DNA of 64,000 bases from DASXQK01 sp963724385 (GTDB taxonomy: Bacteria; Pseudomonadota; Alphaproteobacteria; Dongiales; Dongiaceae). Shown here piece after piece: positions 1 through 7,181 of the stretch. The translations under genes and the position numbers were made by a program. Position 1 is the first letter of the stretch. Each line of letters begins with the position of its first letter. The notes beneath the pieces were generated by a model, which made no database searches, had not been told where the DNA came from, and saw only the letters and a list, made by a program, of their open reading frames with translations. The stretch covers positions 2,728,001 through 2,792,000 of the forward strand of contig CAVRUJ010000001.1 of NCBI GenBank assembly GCA_963724385.1. Direction: 5' to 3'.

Positions 1-409
1 CGATATCGAGATTGAGCCGTTTGAGGCGTTCGCGCGCCCGCTCGCCGGCCTTCCGCCAGGAAATGAAGCCGCAACGCTGCGGTTGGCGTTCCAGCGTCAG
101 GTTCTTCACCACCGACAGGGTGGGGATGAGATTGAGTTCCTGGTATACGGTGCTGATGCCCAATGCCCGAGCTTCGGCCGTGCTGCCAATTTCGACCGGC
201 CTGCCGTCGATGCGGATTTCCCCGGCGTCGCGGCGCAGGGCTCCGGTCATGATCTTGATGAGGGTCGACTTGCCGGCGCCGTTTTCGCCCAGGAGTGCGT
301 GAACCTCCCCCGCGTTGAGGCGGAAATCCACGTTGTCCAGGGCCCGCACCGCCGGAAAAATCTTGGAAATGCCGCGCAGCTCAACGCGAGGTATGGACGC
401 CTCTGGCAC
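1..409 (-). CDS. Sugar ABC transporter ATP-binding protein (YtfR/RbsA-like), truncated by window edge
   Basis: This is the first 136 codons of a cytoplasmic ATPase that powers a carbohydrate importer of the ribose/galactose class. The Walker A motif GENGAGKST lies at residues 41-49, and a Q-loop Gln lies near residue 90 in VYQELNLIP; both are typical of RbsA/MglA/YtfR. I chose the GTG at 409 because an AAGGGGA ribosome site sits about 10 nt upstream and the ABC homology begins directly after it. The Walker B and second ABC cassette expected in this family would lie left of the window. It follows the periplasmic binding protein gene by 145 bp on the same strand, so the two probably form one operon. 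The substrate is inferred from that neighbour. Confidence 0.9.
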   Translation of the reverse strand, partial: MPEASIPRVELRGISKIFPAVRALDNVDFRLNAGEVHALLGENGAGKSTLIKIMTGALRRDAGEIRIDGRPVEIGSTAEARALGISTVYQELNLIPTLSVVKNLTLERQPQRCGFISWRKAGERARERLKRLNLDI

Positions 410-554
410 GTCAATGTCCCCTTTATTCGACCATATTTGGGGGTGAGTGAGGACGCGAATCGCGCTTCCTGGAACGAAGGCGGTGCCGCGCGAGAAATCT
501 TGGCATGGCACCGCTCCTCGATCGCAGGAAGATGAGGCGAGCGCGAAGGGAACC

Positions 555-1508
555 TTACTCGCCGGTCTTCTTCTTCAGCACTTCCGCCGCGTCGGCAATC
601 GTATGCAGGTCGCTCGGGATCACGACCCATTTCGGCCAGTCCTTCTTGCCGGCCAAGTATGCCTTGACGACGCCGTAGATGTCCGGGCCGATGTCGGAGC
701 GAAGCTCGACGGAGGCATTTGCGTCTCCGGCAAGCATCGCCCTGAAGATGTCGGGAACGCCGTCCACCGAGACTGTCAGGATGTCCTTGCCCGGGCGCAG
801 GCCGGCTTCCTTCATCGCCTGGATGGCGCCGAGCAACATGTTGTCGTTATGCGACCAAACCGCGCTGATGCCCTTCAGTCCGTCGGTGGCCTTGATGAAG
901 CTTTCCATCACTTCCTTGCCGCCCTGGGTCGTGAAGTCGCCGCTCTGCGACTTCACGATCTTGATCAGCGGAAACAGCGCCATCACCGCATCGAAGCCCT
1001 TCTTGCGTTCGATAGCGGGGGCGGAACCCACGGTGCCCTGCAACTCGACGATGTTGCCTCGACCCTTCAAGGCTTGCGCCAGCCAGGCGCCGGCAAGGCG
1101 GCCTTCCAGGTTGAAGTCGGCCGAGACGCGCGTCACGTAGAGCGATTTGTCTTGCGTGTCGACGTCGCGATCGACAAGGAATACGGGGATGTTTGCGTCC
1201 TTCGCCTCTTTCAGCACCTGATCCCATCCGGTGACAACCACCGGCGCGATGATGATTGCGTCCACCCTTTGGGCGATGAATGACCGCACCGCCTTCAGCT
1301 GGTCTTCTTCCTTCTGATTGGCATCGGAGAACTTAAGGTTTATCCCTTCTTTCTGGGCCTCGTCCTGCATGTTCTTGGAGAACGCCGTACGCCAATCGCT
1401 TTCATGGCCGACTTGCGAGAAGCCTATGGTTTGAGCCGAAGCGGCATGCGCCGCAAGCACCATCCACAGCCCGGCAATGGCTCCACCAATCCACTTTGTG
1501 TGCTGCAT
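555..1508 (-). CDS. ytfQ: Periplasmic sugar-binding protein, galactofuranose YtfQ type
   Basis: The 317-residue product captures a sugar in the periplasm for the ABC importer encoded downstream. A signal peptide with a hydrophobic core ends in AASA (cleavage near residue 25). The mature part shows the Peripla_BP_4 fold and closely follows E. coli YtfQ, including GFSQVG at its start, IAPVVVTGWDQVLKEAKDA, NIVELQGTVGSA, KSQSGDFTTQGGKEVMESF and DGVPDIFRAMLAGDANASVE. I chose the ATG at 1508, not the upstream ATGs near 1535, because a strong GGGAGGGA site lies 5 nt before it. Galactofuranose is the substrate of the E. coli protein; here it is an inference from overall similarity, and other pentoses or hexoses are possible. 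Confidence 0.88.
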   Translation of the reverse strand: MQHTKWIGGAIAGLWMVLAAHAASAQTIGFSQVGHESDWRTAFSKNMQDEAQKEGINLKFSDANQKEEDQLKAVRSFIAQRVDAIIIAPVVVTGWDQVLKEAKDANIPVFLVDRDVDTQDKSLYVTRVSADFNLEGRLAGAWLAQALKGRGNIVELQGTVGSAPAIERKKGFDAVMALFPLIKIVKSQSGDFTTQGGKEVMESFIKATDGLKGISAVWSHNDNMLLGAIQAMKEAGLRPGKDILTVSVDGVPDIFRAMLAGDANASVELRSDIGPDIYGVVKAYLAGKKDWPKWVVIPSDLHTIADAAEVLKKKTGE

Positions 1509-1706
1509 AATTCCCTCCCAAAGGTTCATCATCATGATCAGCTAGCGTCGCTCTTGCGCAGACACACGCGCGCAACTTTAGGTCCGTTCGGGCCCCGACC
1601 TTCTGCGCTGATACCCTATGTCCAGTCGTATAAGCGCAACCTGCGGCTGTCAGCCCCCGTCAAACTGTATAATTGAAATAAGTACCCTGACTTGTTGCCA
1701 GTGGGT

Positions 1707-1720
1707 TTGATCTGCATCAA
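1707..1720. promoter_or_regulatory. FNR/FixK-type box TTGATCTGCATCAA
   Basis: The 14 bp sequence TTGATCTGCATCAA matches the TTGAT-N4-ATCAA consensus of Crp/Fnr-family oxygen regulators exactly on both half-sites. Its N4 (CTGC) resembles alphaproteobacterial FixK/FnrN boxes. It lies about 200 bp upstream of ytfQ and directly beside the presumed end of an IS5 relic. The gene it once controlled may have been lost, so function at this place is uncertain. Confidence 0.5.
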
Positions 1721-1863
1721 GGAACCTCTGCAAAAGGCATCGATGAGACCATCCGGCTGTGATTCTTAGGATGGCGACGATGTGAAGCACAGGGGTTGCG
1801 TCGATGAAGCAGATGACATTGGCGACCGCCTGTTTTGAGCGCTATGGCAGGACGCTACGCCGA
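1721..1863 (+). mobile_element. Relic of the left end of an IS5-family insertion sequence
   Basis: An ATG at 1804 opens a frame reading MKQMTLATACFERYGRTLRR, the start of many IS5-family transposases of Proteobacteria. The similarity stops after about 20 codons and the frame closes near 1893. The sequence GGAACCTCTGCAAAAGG from 1721 looks like the left terminal repeat of such an element. Everything downstream, including the catalytic DDE domain and right end, is missing; tmpB ends 45 bp further on. The family call rests on recall of the N-terminal motif. Confidence 0.55.
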
Positions 1864-1907
1864 CCAGATCGCCGGCCTCAAGCACCTCATTAGCGTGAAG
1901 GCTCGGC

Positions 1908-2468
1908 CTAGGCAGTCACCGGAAAGCCAGCCCTCGCAGCTTCCAGAATCGCCCTGTAGTGGTCGAGCCCGGGCGTTTTCTGCCCAGGCACCTTCGCCAA
2001 GTCATCCCAGCGCCGAAGCCTGATCGCCTCGGTCGAGAAGCGTTCCCCAGCGAAGCGGGCCGCCTCACCTTCCGACATCGGCCCGCCCTGGAGTCCGAGG
2101 CTCTGCATCGAAGCCGGCGAGAGACCAGCCATGTAGCCTTGCTCCACGGCGCAGAGATACCGCTTGGCCGCGACGTGGAGGCGCACCGGCTCGCTGACCG
2201 CTGGCGGGAAATATTGGGAGAGCCAGGCGGAGGCGAGAGATTCATGCTGGGTATCGATTCCCCGGTCGGCAATATCTTCGGGCAGGCTGTGGAGCAGATG
2301 GCCGATGTCGTGAAGCAAGGCGGCGGCGATCAGGGCCGGGCCGGCGCTCTCCTGCTCGGCCAGGCGCGCCGCCTGCAGCCCATGCTCGAGCATGGAAACG
2401 CCCTCGCCATAGGCGAGCTGGCCCTTGCGGGCATAGAGCGCCAAGGCCTCTTCCACGGGCGCGCTCAT
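1908..2468 (-). CDS. tmpB: HD-domain mixed-valent diiron oxygenase TmpB (C-P bond cleavage)
   Basis: TmpB cleaves (R)-1-hydroxy-2-(trimethylamino)ethylphosphonate to glycine betaine and phosphate with O2; the relative PhnZ does the same for the non-methylated compound. The 186-residue protein keeps the PhnZ-type metal ligand spacing: H29, H53-D54 (LLHDIGH), H75 (QHES), H98 and D155/156. It also has the N-terminal YGEGVSMLEH segment matching the PhnZ substrate lid region. The start ATG overlaps the tmpA stop by 4 bp (ATGA), so the two are translationally coupled, as expected for enzymes acting in sequence. Assignment as TmpB over PhnZ rests mainly on the partner gene, which is a gamma-butyrobetaine-hydroxylase-like TmpA and not a PhnY-type dioxygenase. 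Confidence 0.82.
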   Translation of the reverse strand: MSAPVEEALALYARKGQLAYGEGVSMLEHGLQAARLAEQESAGPALIAAALLHDIGHLLHSLPEDIADRGIDTQHESLASAWLSQYFPPAVSEPVRLHVAAKRYLCAVEQGYMAGLSPASMQSLGLQGGPMSEGEAARFAGERFSTEAIRLRRWDDLAKVPGQKTPGLDHYRAILEAARAGFPVTA

Positions 2469-3583
2469 GCCACGCTCCGTTCGAGCACGCGCCGCCGGCT
2501 CTCCACGCCGTCCTTGTCCACGTAGCAGCCCTGGAGATGGCGGCGGCCCCGGCTCGGATCGAAGGCCGTGCGGCCATGGAGCGCGCGGTTGTTTTCCATG
2601 ATCAGAAGATCGCCCGGTTCGAGGCGGATCCTGAGTTCACCCGCGGGTTCCCTGAGGATGGCGGCGAAGCGCCGGTAGGCCCGGTACCAGGGCAGGATGT
2701 CTTCTTCGGGCAGGTCGAGGGCTGACATGGACCGGTTGTTGAAATGCACCGCGGTCACCTGACCTTCGAAGTCGGTGGAGATGATCGGCGTGGCGGCTCT
2801 CAGATCCGCACTCGCGTCGGCGAAATGGAACGGCAGCGGCAAGCACGACAACAGGCTGAAATCCTCCGGGTGACGCCGGCGCAGTTCCTCTGCCGCGCGG
2901 AAGCCGTCCACCAGCAGCGTGTCGCCGCCGGGCGCGCCGGCTTCCAGGCAGTGGAGCAGCTGGAGCCCTGGCGTCGGGTCGCGATAGGGATTGTCGGTAT
3001 GGACGCCAAGCGCCATCGCCGTGTTGGCGAGATTGTTGGGGTTGGGAACCGAGATGACGTCGAACAGCCGCCCGTAGTTGGTGACGCGGACATGGCCCAG
3101 CCGGTCTCCCACCGTCGCCACTTGGCCCGGCTCCAAGGGCACGCGATGCAGAAGCGCGAAACCATGGGCTGCCAGGGCCTTAAGAAAACGGCGCTCCTCC
3201 ACGGGCTCGGCGAGCACCCGCGGCCAATCCGCTTGCGGCAGGTCGTTGGCGATCTCGGCACCCCAGTGGGTCAGATGCCGGCGGCGCCTGGCGCGGGCCG
3301 CGGGCGACGGATCATGGGCCGCAAGCCAGCCGCCCGCGTAACGGCTCTCGTGCTTCTCGCCCGACCACAAGACGCTCACAGCATCGCCCTCAGCCGTGGC
3401 TCGCGAGGGCCGCGGCTCGGCTGGAAGGTCGAGCGCGTCGAACAGGCGCTGGCCGTTGCGCGGATCGCGGCAGAGCGGACAAGTGCAGTTGTCGCGCAGC
3501 CATAGGTAGGGGAACCGGCTGGCGCCGCCCGCATCCCAAGCAACGCTCAAGGCGCCTTCCACCGCCGTGACGCTTTTGATCAT
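2465..3583 (-). CDS. tmpA: Fe(II)/2-oxoglutarate dioxygenase TmpA (gamma-butyrobetaine hydroxylase-like)
   Basis: The 372-residue enzyme belongs to the gamma-butyrobetaine hydroxylase family. Next to an HD oxygenase it is best read as TmpA, which hydroxylates N-trimethyl-2-aminoethylphosphonate at C1. An N-terminal zinc domain shows C33, C35, C38 and H78 (DNCTCPLCRD and GEKHESRY). The catalytic double-stranded beta-helix carries the iron ligands H195 and D197 in GVHTDNPYRDPTPG, and the distal H336 in RALHGRTAF. It lies 4 bp after the stop of the dehydrogenase gene and overlaps tmpB. Because it resembles carnitine-synthesis hydroxylases, automatic annotation would probably call it gamma-butyrobetaine dioxygenase; the phosphonate neighbours argue against that. 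Confidence 0.82.
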   Translation of the reverse strand: MIKSVTAVEGALSVAWDAGGASRFPYLWLRDNCTCPLCRDPRNGQRLFDALDLPAEPRPSRATAEGDAVSVLWSGEKHESRYAGGWLAAHDPSPAARARRRRHLTHWGAEIANDLPQADWPRVLAEPVEERRFLKALAAHGFALLHRVPLEPGQVATVGDRLGHVRVTNYGRLFDVISVPNPNNLANTAMALGVHTDNPYRDPTPGLQLLHCLEAGAPGGDTLLVDGFRAAEELRRRHPEDFSLLSCLPLPFHFADASADLRAATPIISTDFEGQVTAVHFNNRSMSALDLPEEDILPWYRAYRRFAAILREPAGELRIRLEPGDLLIMENNRALHGRTAFDPSRGRRHLQGCYVDKDGVESRRRVLERSVA

Positions 3584-3587
3584 GGTC

Positions 3588-6032
3588 TCACACCTTCATC
3601 CTGGCGCTGGTCGGATCGTAGAGAGGTCGCAAGCTCGCCCGCGCCGGGTAGCGTTTCAGGCCGACCTCGATCTCCCATTTGCCGGCCGCGACGTAGTCAG
3701 CGCTCACGCCGGCCTCATCGCGCACATAGCCCATGGCAATGGCGCGGCCGAGGTGGTGGCCGTAATTGGCAGAGCTCGTATTGCCGACGAGCCTGCCGTC
3801 CCGATAGATCGGTTCATTGTGATAGAGCAGCGGCTCGGGGTCTTCGAGGGCGAATTGGAGCAGCCGCTTGGTCAGCTTCTTCTCGCCTCGCTGACGCAGC
3901 AGCGCTTCGCGCCCGATGAAATCCGCGTTCTTGTCGAAGGCGACGGCAAAGCCGAGGCCGGCTTCCAGCGGCGTGTCCTCGTCCGTGATGTCGTGGCCCC
4001 AGTGTCGATAGGCCTTCTCGATGCGCAAGGAATCCATGGCATGCATACCGCAGAGCTTCAGGCCGTGCTCGCCGCCCGCGGCCATGAGCGCGTCGAAGAG
4101 GCCGACCGCGAAATCGCTGGGGACGTACAACTCCCAGCCTAGCTCGCCCATGTAGCTGATCCGGGTCGCGCGCAGCGCGACGTTGCCCAGCAGGATCTCC
4201 TTCGATTGCCCGAACGGAAAGCCCTGGTTGCCGAGATCGCTCTCGGTCAGCGGCTGGAGCAGCGCGCGGCTCGCCGGCCCCATGACGCCCAGCACGGCAT
4301 AGGCACTGGTCACGTCGTCCACCGTGACGCGGGCATCGGCCGCGAGGTTGCGCTTCAGCCAATGCAGATCGCGCCCCGCCGTTGCCGCCGCGGTGACGAT
4401 CATGTAGGCGTTCTCCTCCAGGCGCGTCACGGTCAGGTCCGCCTCGATCCCGCCCCGCTCGTTGAGCCACTGGGTGTAGACGGCCCGGCCCGGCGTCACC
4501 GCCATGTCGGCGGCCGAGATGCGCTGCAGCTCGCGCTCAGCGTCGGGTCCGCGGACCAGGAACTTGGCGAAGGTGGACTGATCGAAAAGGCCGACCCGCT
4601 CACGCGTCGCCTTCACTTCTTCCGCCGCGTAGGGGAACCAGTTCTGGCGCTTGAAGCTGTATTCGTATTTGGGCGCGACCCCATCGGGGGCGAACCAGTT
4701 GGCCCGCTCCCACCCGGCGACCTCGCCGAAGCAGGCGCCGTTCTCCTTGACGCGCATGTACAAAGGCGTCAGCCGGATGCCGCGCGCGGTTTCGTATTGG
4801 CGATAGGGCCAATGCATGGCGTAAAGCAGGCCGAGGGCCTCCGAAACGCGGTCGTAGAGATAGGTCTTGCGGTTCTGGTGCGGGGCCATGCGCCGGATGT
4901 CCACGTCCCAGAGATCGAAGGGCGGGTGGCCTCCGACGATCCATTCGGCCAGCGCCATGCCGGCCCCGCCGGCCGATTGGATGCCGATGGAATTGAAGCC
5001 GGCGGCGACGAAGAAGCTCTTCAGCTCGGGCGCCTCGCCGAGCAGATAGCGCTGGTCGGGGGAAAAGCTTTCCGGGCCGTTGAAGAACTTGCGGATGCCC
5101 GCCTCGCCCAGCTTCGGCACCCGGTGGATGGCGCCTTCCAGGATCGGCTGGAAATGCTCGAAATCCTCGGGCAGCTCGTCGAAGCAGAAGTCTTCCGGGA
5201 TGCCGCTCATGCCCCATGGCTTGGCCTTCGGCTCGAAGGCGCCGATGAGGAGCTTGCCCGCGTCCTCCTTGTAGTAGGCGCAAGCGTCCATGTCGCGCAT
5301 GACCGGCAGGTTGCCCGGCAGGTCCATGGGCTCGGTCACGACATAGAAATGCTCGGCCGCGTGCAGCGGCACGGCGACGCCGGCCATGAGACCGATCTCG
5401 CGCGCCCACATGCCCCCGCAGTTGACCACCGTCTCTGCCTTGATATCGCCTTCGGCTGTCCGGACGCCGGCGGCACGCCCATCCTTGGTCAGGATCCCCG
5501 TGACCTTGCAGTCCTCGACGATCTTGACCCCGCCCGTGCGGGCGCCCTTTGCCAATGCCATCGCCGTATCGGCGGGATTGGTCTGGCCATCGCGAGGAAA
5601 GAAGATGGCGCCCACCACGTCGGAGATATTGAGCAGCGGCCATTTTTCCTGCGCCTGACGGGCCGTGATCTCTTCCGCCTCGACGCCGAAGGCCCGGCCC
5701 ATGGAAGCGCCGCGCCTGAGTTCATCCCAGCGCTCGGGGTTGGTGGCGATGGAGATGCTGCCGTTCTGCTTCAACCCGGTCGCTTGGCCGGTTTCCTTTT
5801 CAAGCCGGGTGTAGAGCTCCAGGCTGTGGCGGGCGAGCCTGGTGAGATTGGCACTGTAGAGCATGGCGCGCACCAGCCCCGCCGCATGCCAGGTCGTGCC
5901 AGAGGTGAGCTTCTTGCGCTCCAGCAACAGCACGTCCTTCTTGCCAAGCTTCGCCAGGTGATAGGCGACCGAGCAGCCGATGATGCCGCCGCCGATGATG
6001 ACGATCTCGACCTGGGACGGAAGCCTGCTCAT
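3588..6032 (-). CDS. Sarcosine/dimethylglycine dehydrogenase-like flavoprotein (DAO-GcvT architecture)
   Basis: The roughly 814-residue protein oxidatively removes N-methyl groups, passing the one-carbon unit to tetrahydrofolate. An N-terminal Rossmann motif (VIIGGGIIGCSVAYHLA) binds FAD, and TTWHAAGL holds the histidine that binds FAD covalently in mammalian dimethylglycine dehydrogenase (H49 from this start). After residue 430 come the FAO_M/GcvT-type folate domains, ending normally. An ATG at 6053 is also open; I prefer 6032 because AGGAG precedes it and the family usually starts just before the Rossmann strand, but the 12 nt spacing is long. It sits between phnX and tmpA. It may demethylate glycine betaine products (dimethylglycine, sarcosine) or N-methylated aminoethylphosphonates; which one is not decidable from sequence. 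Confidence 0.85.
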   Translation of the reverse strand: MSRLPSQVEIVIIGGGIIGCSVAYHLAKLGKKDVLLLERKKLTSGTTWHAAGLVRAMLYSANLTRLARHSLELYTRLEKETGQATGLKQNGSISIATNPERWDELRRGASMGRAFGVEAEEITARQAQEKWPLLNISDVVGAIFFPRDGQTNPADTAMALAKGARTGGVKIVEDCKVTGILTKDGRAAGVRTAEGDIKAETVVNCGGMWAREIGLMAGVAVPLHAAEHFYVVTEPMDLPGNLPVMRDMDACAYYKEDAGKLLIGAFEPKAKPWGMSGIPEDFCFDELPEDFEHFQPILEGAIHRVPKLGEAGIRKFFNGPESFSPDQRYLLGEAPELKSFFVAAGFNSIGIQSAGGAGMALAEWIVGGHPPFDLWDVDIRRMAPHQNRKTYLYDRVSEALGLLYAMHWPYRQYETARGIRLTPLYMRVKENGACFGEVAGWERANWFAPDGVAPKYEYSFKRQNWFPYAAEEVKATRERVGLFDQSTFAKFLVRGPDAERELQRISAADMAVTPGRAVYTQWLNERGGIEADLTVTRLEENAYMIVTAAATAGRDLHWLKRNLAADARVTVDDVTSAYAVLGVMGPASRALLQPLTESDLGNQGFPFGQSKEILLGNVALRATRISYMGELGWELYVPSDFAVGLFDALMAAGGEHGLKLCGMHAMDSLRIEKAYRHWGHDITDEDTPLEAGLGFAVAFDKNADFIGREALLRQRGEKKLTKRLLQFALEDPEPLLYHNEPIYRDGRLVGNTSSANYGHHLGRAIAMGYVRDEAGVSADYVAAGKWEIEVGLKRYPARASLRPLYDPTSARMKV

Positions 6033-6140
6033 GACGATGGGTTTCTCCTGCATCAATTTGGGCGCGCCATGCCTTAAGCGCGTCGGGCGTCATGTTGCAG
6101 ACGCCCCCGCGTCCTGGCAAGGCGAGAAGCCCGTCTCGCG

Positions 6141-6971
6141 TCAGGGCCTTTCGCCGCGCGCCAGCCGCGCCTCGATGTCGTCCATGCAGGGCATGATGTC
6201 GGCGATGCTGTCGACGACGTAGTGGGCCCCGGACTGGCGCATGCGCGTGTAGGCGCCCTCGCGAAGCCGCCCCTGGTCGGCCTTGGGCAGCTTCTTCCAG
6301 TCCTTGAGGGAAAGACCGACCTCATTGCCGCTGACCGCGAGTCCGATGGTCCACATGCCGCCGTTCAGGCCTTCCTCCACCCCAGGCCGGGTGTCGTCGA
6401 TCTTGACGCAGGCCTCGACCGGCGAGACACCGAGGTTGATCATGTTCTGCAGGCACATGTAGGGGTAGGGCCGGCCGAACGGGACGTCCGAGGCGCAGAC
6501 GGTCGAGTCCGGCTCATAGCCCTGCTTGGCGGCGTCGCGCAGGTTGATCTTCATCATCTCGGTCGTGTAGCCGGTGGTCGACCCGATCTTGTAGCCGCGC
6601 TTGCGCAAGGCCTTCACGGCATCCAGCGTCCCGGGGATCATGGCCGAATAGTCCGATAGGCATTTCAGCTGCAAGGGCACGAATTCCTCGAACATCTTCT
6701 CCACGTCGGCGTCGCCCGGGGCCTTGCCATGCTTCTCGATCCAGCGCCGGCGAACCGATTCGAGCTGGGTGATGCGCTCGATATGCACGCGCTTGTGGGC
6801 GCCCATGGGGGCGCGTGCCTCTTCGATGGAGATCGGCACGCCCCGGCGCTTGAACACCTCGACGAAGACGACGGCCGGCGCGATGCAGCCGAAATCCATG
6901 GTGGTGCCGGCCCAATCCAGGAGAACGGCCTGGATCTTGCCGCGGTAGCTGCGATGGTAGTTGAACGTCAT
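6141..6971 (-). CDS. phnX: Phosphonoacetaldehyde hydrolase
   Basis: PhnX hydrolyses phosphonoacetaldehyde, the product of PhnW, to acetaldehyde and phosphate. The 276-residue HAD-superfamily protein shows the nucleophile D19 in LLDWAGTT, the Schiff-base lysine K60 in APMGAHKRVHIERIT, and the acidic metal-binding loop KIDDTRPGVEEG near residue 195. CASDVPFGRPYPYMC is also typical of phosphonatase. Length equals the family norm. It is on the same strand as phnW but separated by 210 bp that contain strong inverted repeats, so it may have its own promoter or be partly uncoupled from phnW. Confidence 0.95.
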   Translation of the reverse strand: MTFNYHRSYRGKIQAVLLDWAGTTMDFGCIAPAVVFVEVFKRRGVPISIEEARAPMGAHKRVHIERITQLESVRRRWIEKHGKAPGDADVEKMFEEFVPLQLKCLSDYSAMIPGTLDAVKALRKRGYKIGSTTGYTTEMMKINLRDAAKQGYEPDSTVCASDVPFGRPYPYMCLQNMINLGVSPVEACVKIDDTRPGVEEGLNGGMWTIGLAVSGNEVGLSLKDWKKLPKADQGRLREGAYTRMRQSGAHYVVDSIADIMPCMDDIEARLARGERP

Positions 6972-7062
6972 GTCATGCTCCGTAGGTGAATGAGGCGGCC
7001 GGGGTCGTTCCCCGACCTGGGGTTGTCGAACTGTCTCGGCGAACTAAGCGCGGCGTGATTGC

Positions 7063-7129
7063 TAGTATCGGATCGCAGAAATTCGTGACTCGGGGCATTG
7101 TCGCGAATTTCTGCGTGAATCCGATACTA
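7063..7129. repeat. Long inverted repeat between phnW and phnX
   Basis: The arms TAGTATCGGAT + CGCAGAAATTCG (7063-7085) and their reverse complement (7104-7129) match over all 23 bp apart from a 3 nt bulge (TGA) in the right arm. The loop is 18 nt. The transcript would form a very stable hairpin. No T-run follows, so a classical terminator is unlikely; a small mobile repeat or an mRNA processing element fits better. Confidence 0.75.
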
Positions 7130-7143
7130 AGACTCAAGACGAT

Positions 7144-7170
7144 GTACCGAATTTCTGCGAAAGTCGGTAC
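7144..7170. repeat. Second hairpin with the same 12-mer core
   Basis: GTACCGA and TCGGTAC form a 7 bp stem around a 13 nt loop. The sequence contains CGAATTTCTGCG (7148-7159), the 12-mer also present at 7104-7115 and, inverted, at 7074-7085. Three exact copies within 90 bp point to one repeat family. Confidence 0.6.
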
Positions 7171-7181
7171 TTGGCCATGGC

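Larger units (their letters stand above)
1509..1907. other. Intergenic region with promoter of ytfQ, FNR-like box and IS relic
   Basis: This 399 bp gap holds no intact gene. Its left part should contain the promoter of the leftward ytfQ gene. The right part holds a perfect FNR/FixK-type palindrome and the broken 5' end of an IS5-family transposase, each listed separately. Confidence 0.6.

Noticed and set aside
2465..3583. Annotation as gamma-butyrobetaine dioxygenase of carnitine synthesis
   Set aside because: The gene overlaps an HD-type C-P oxygenase and lies with phnW and phnX; carnitine synthesis genes are absent.
4206..6077. Long plus-strand frame opposite the dehydrogenase
   Set aside because: The minus strand carries clear FAD and GcvT motifs; the plus strand shows only low-complexity antisense translation.
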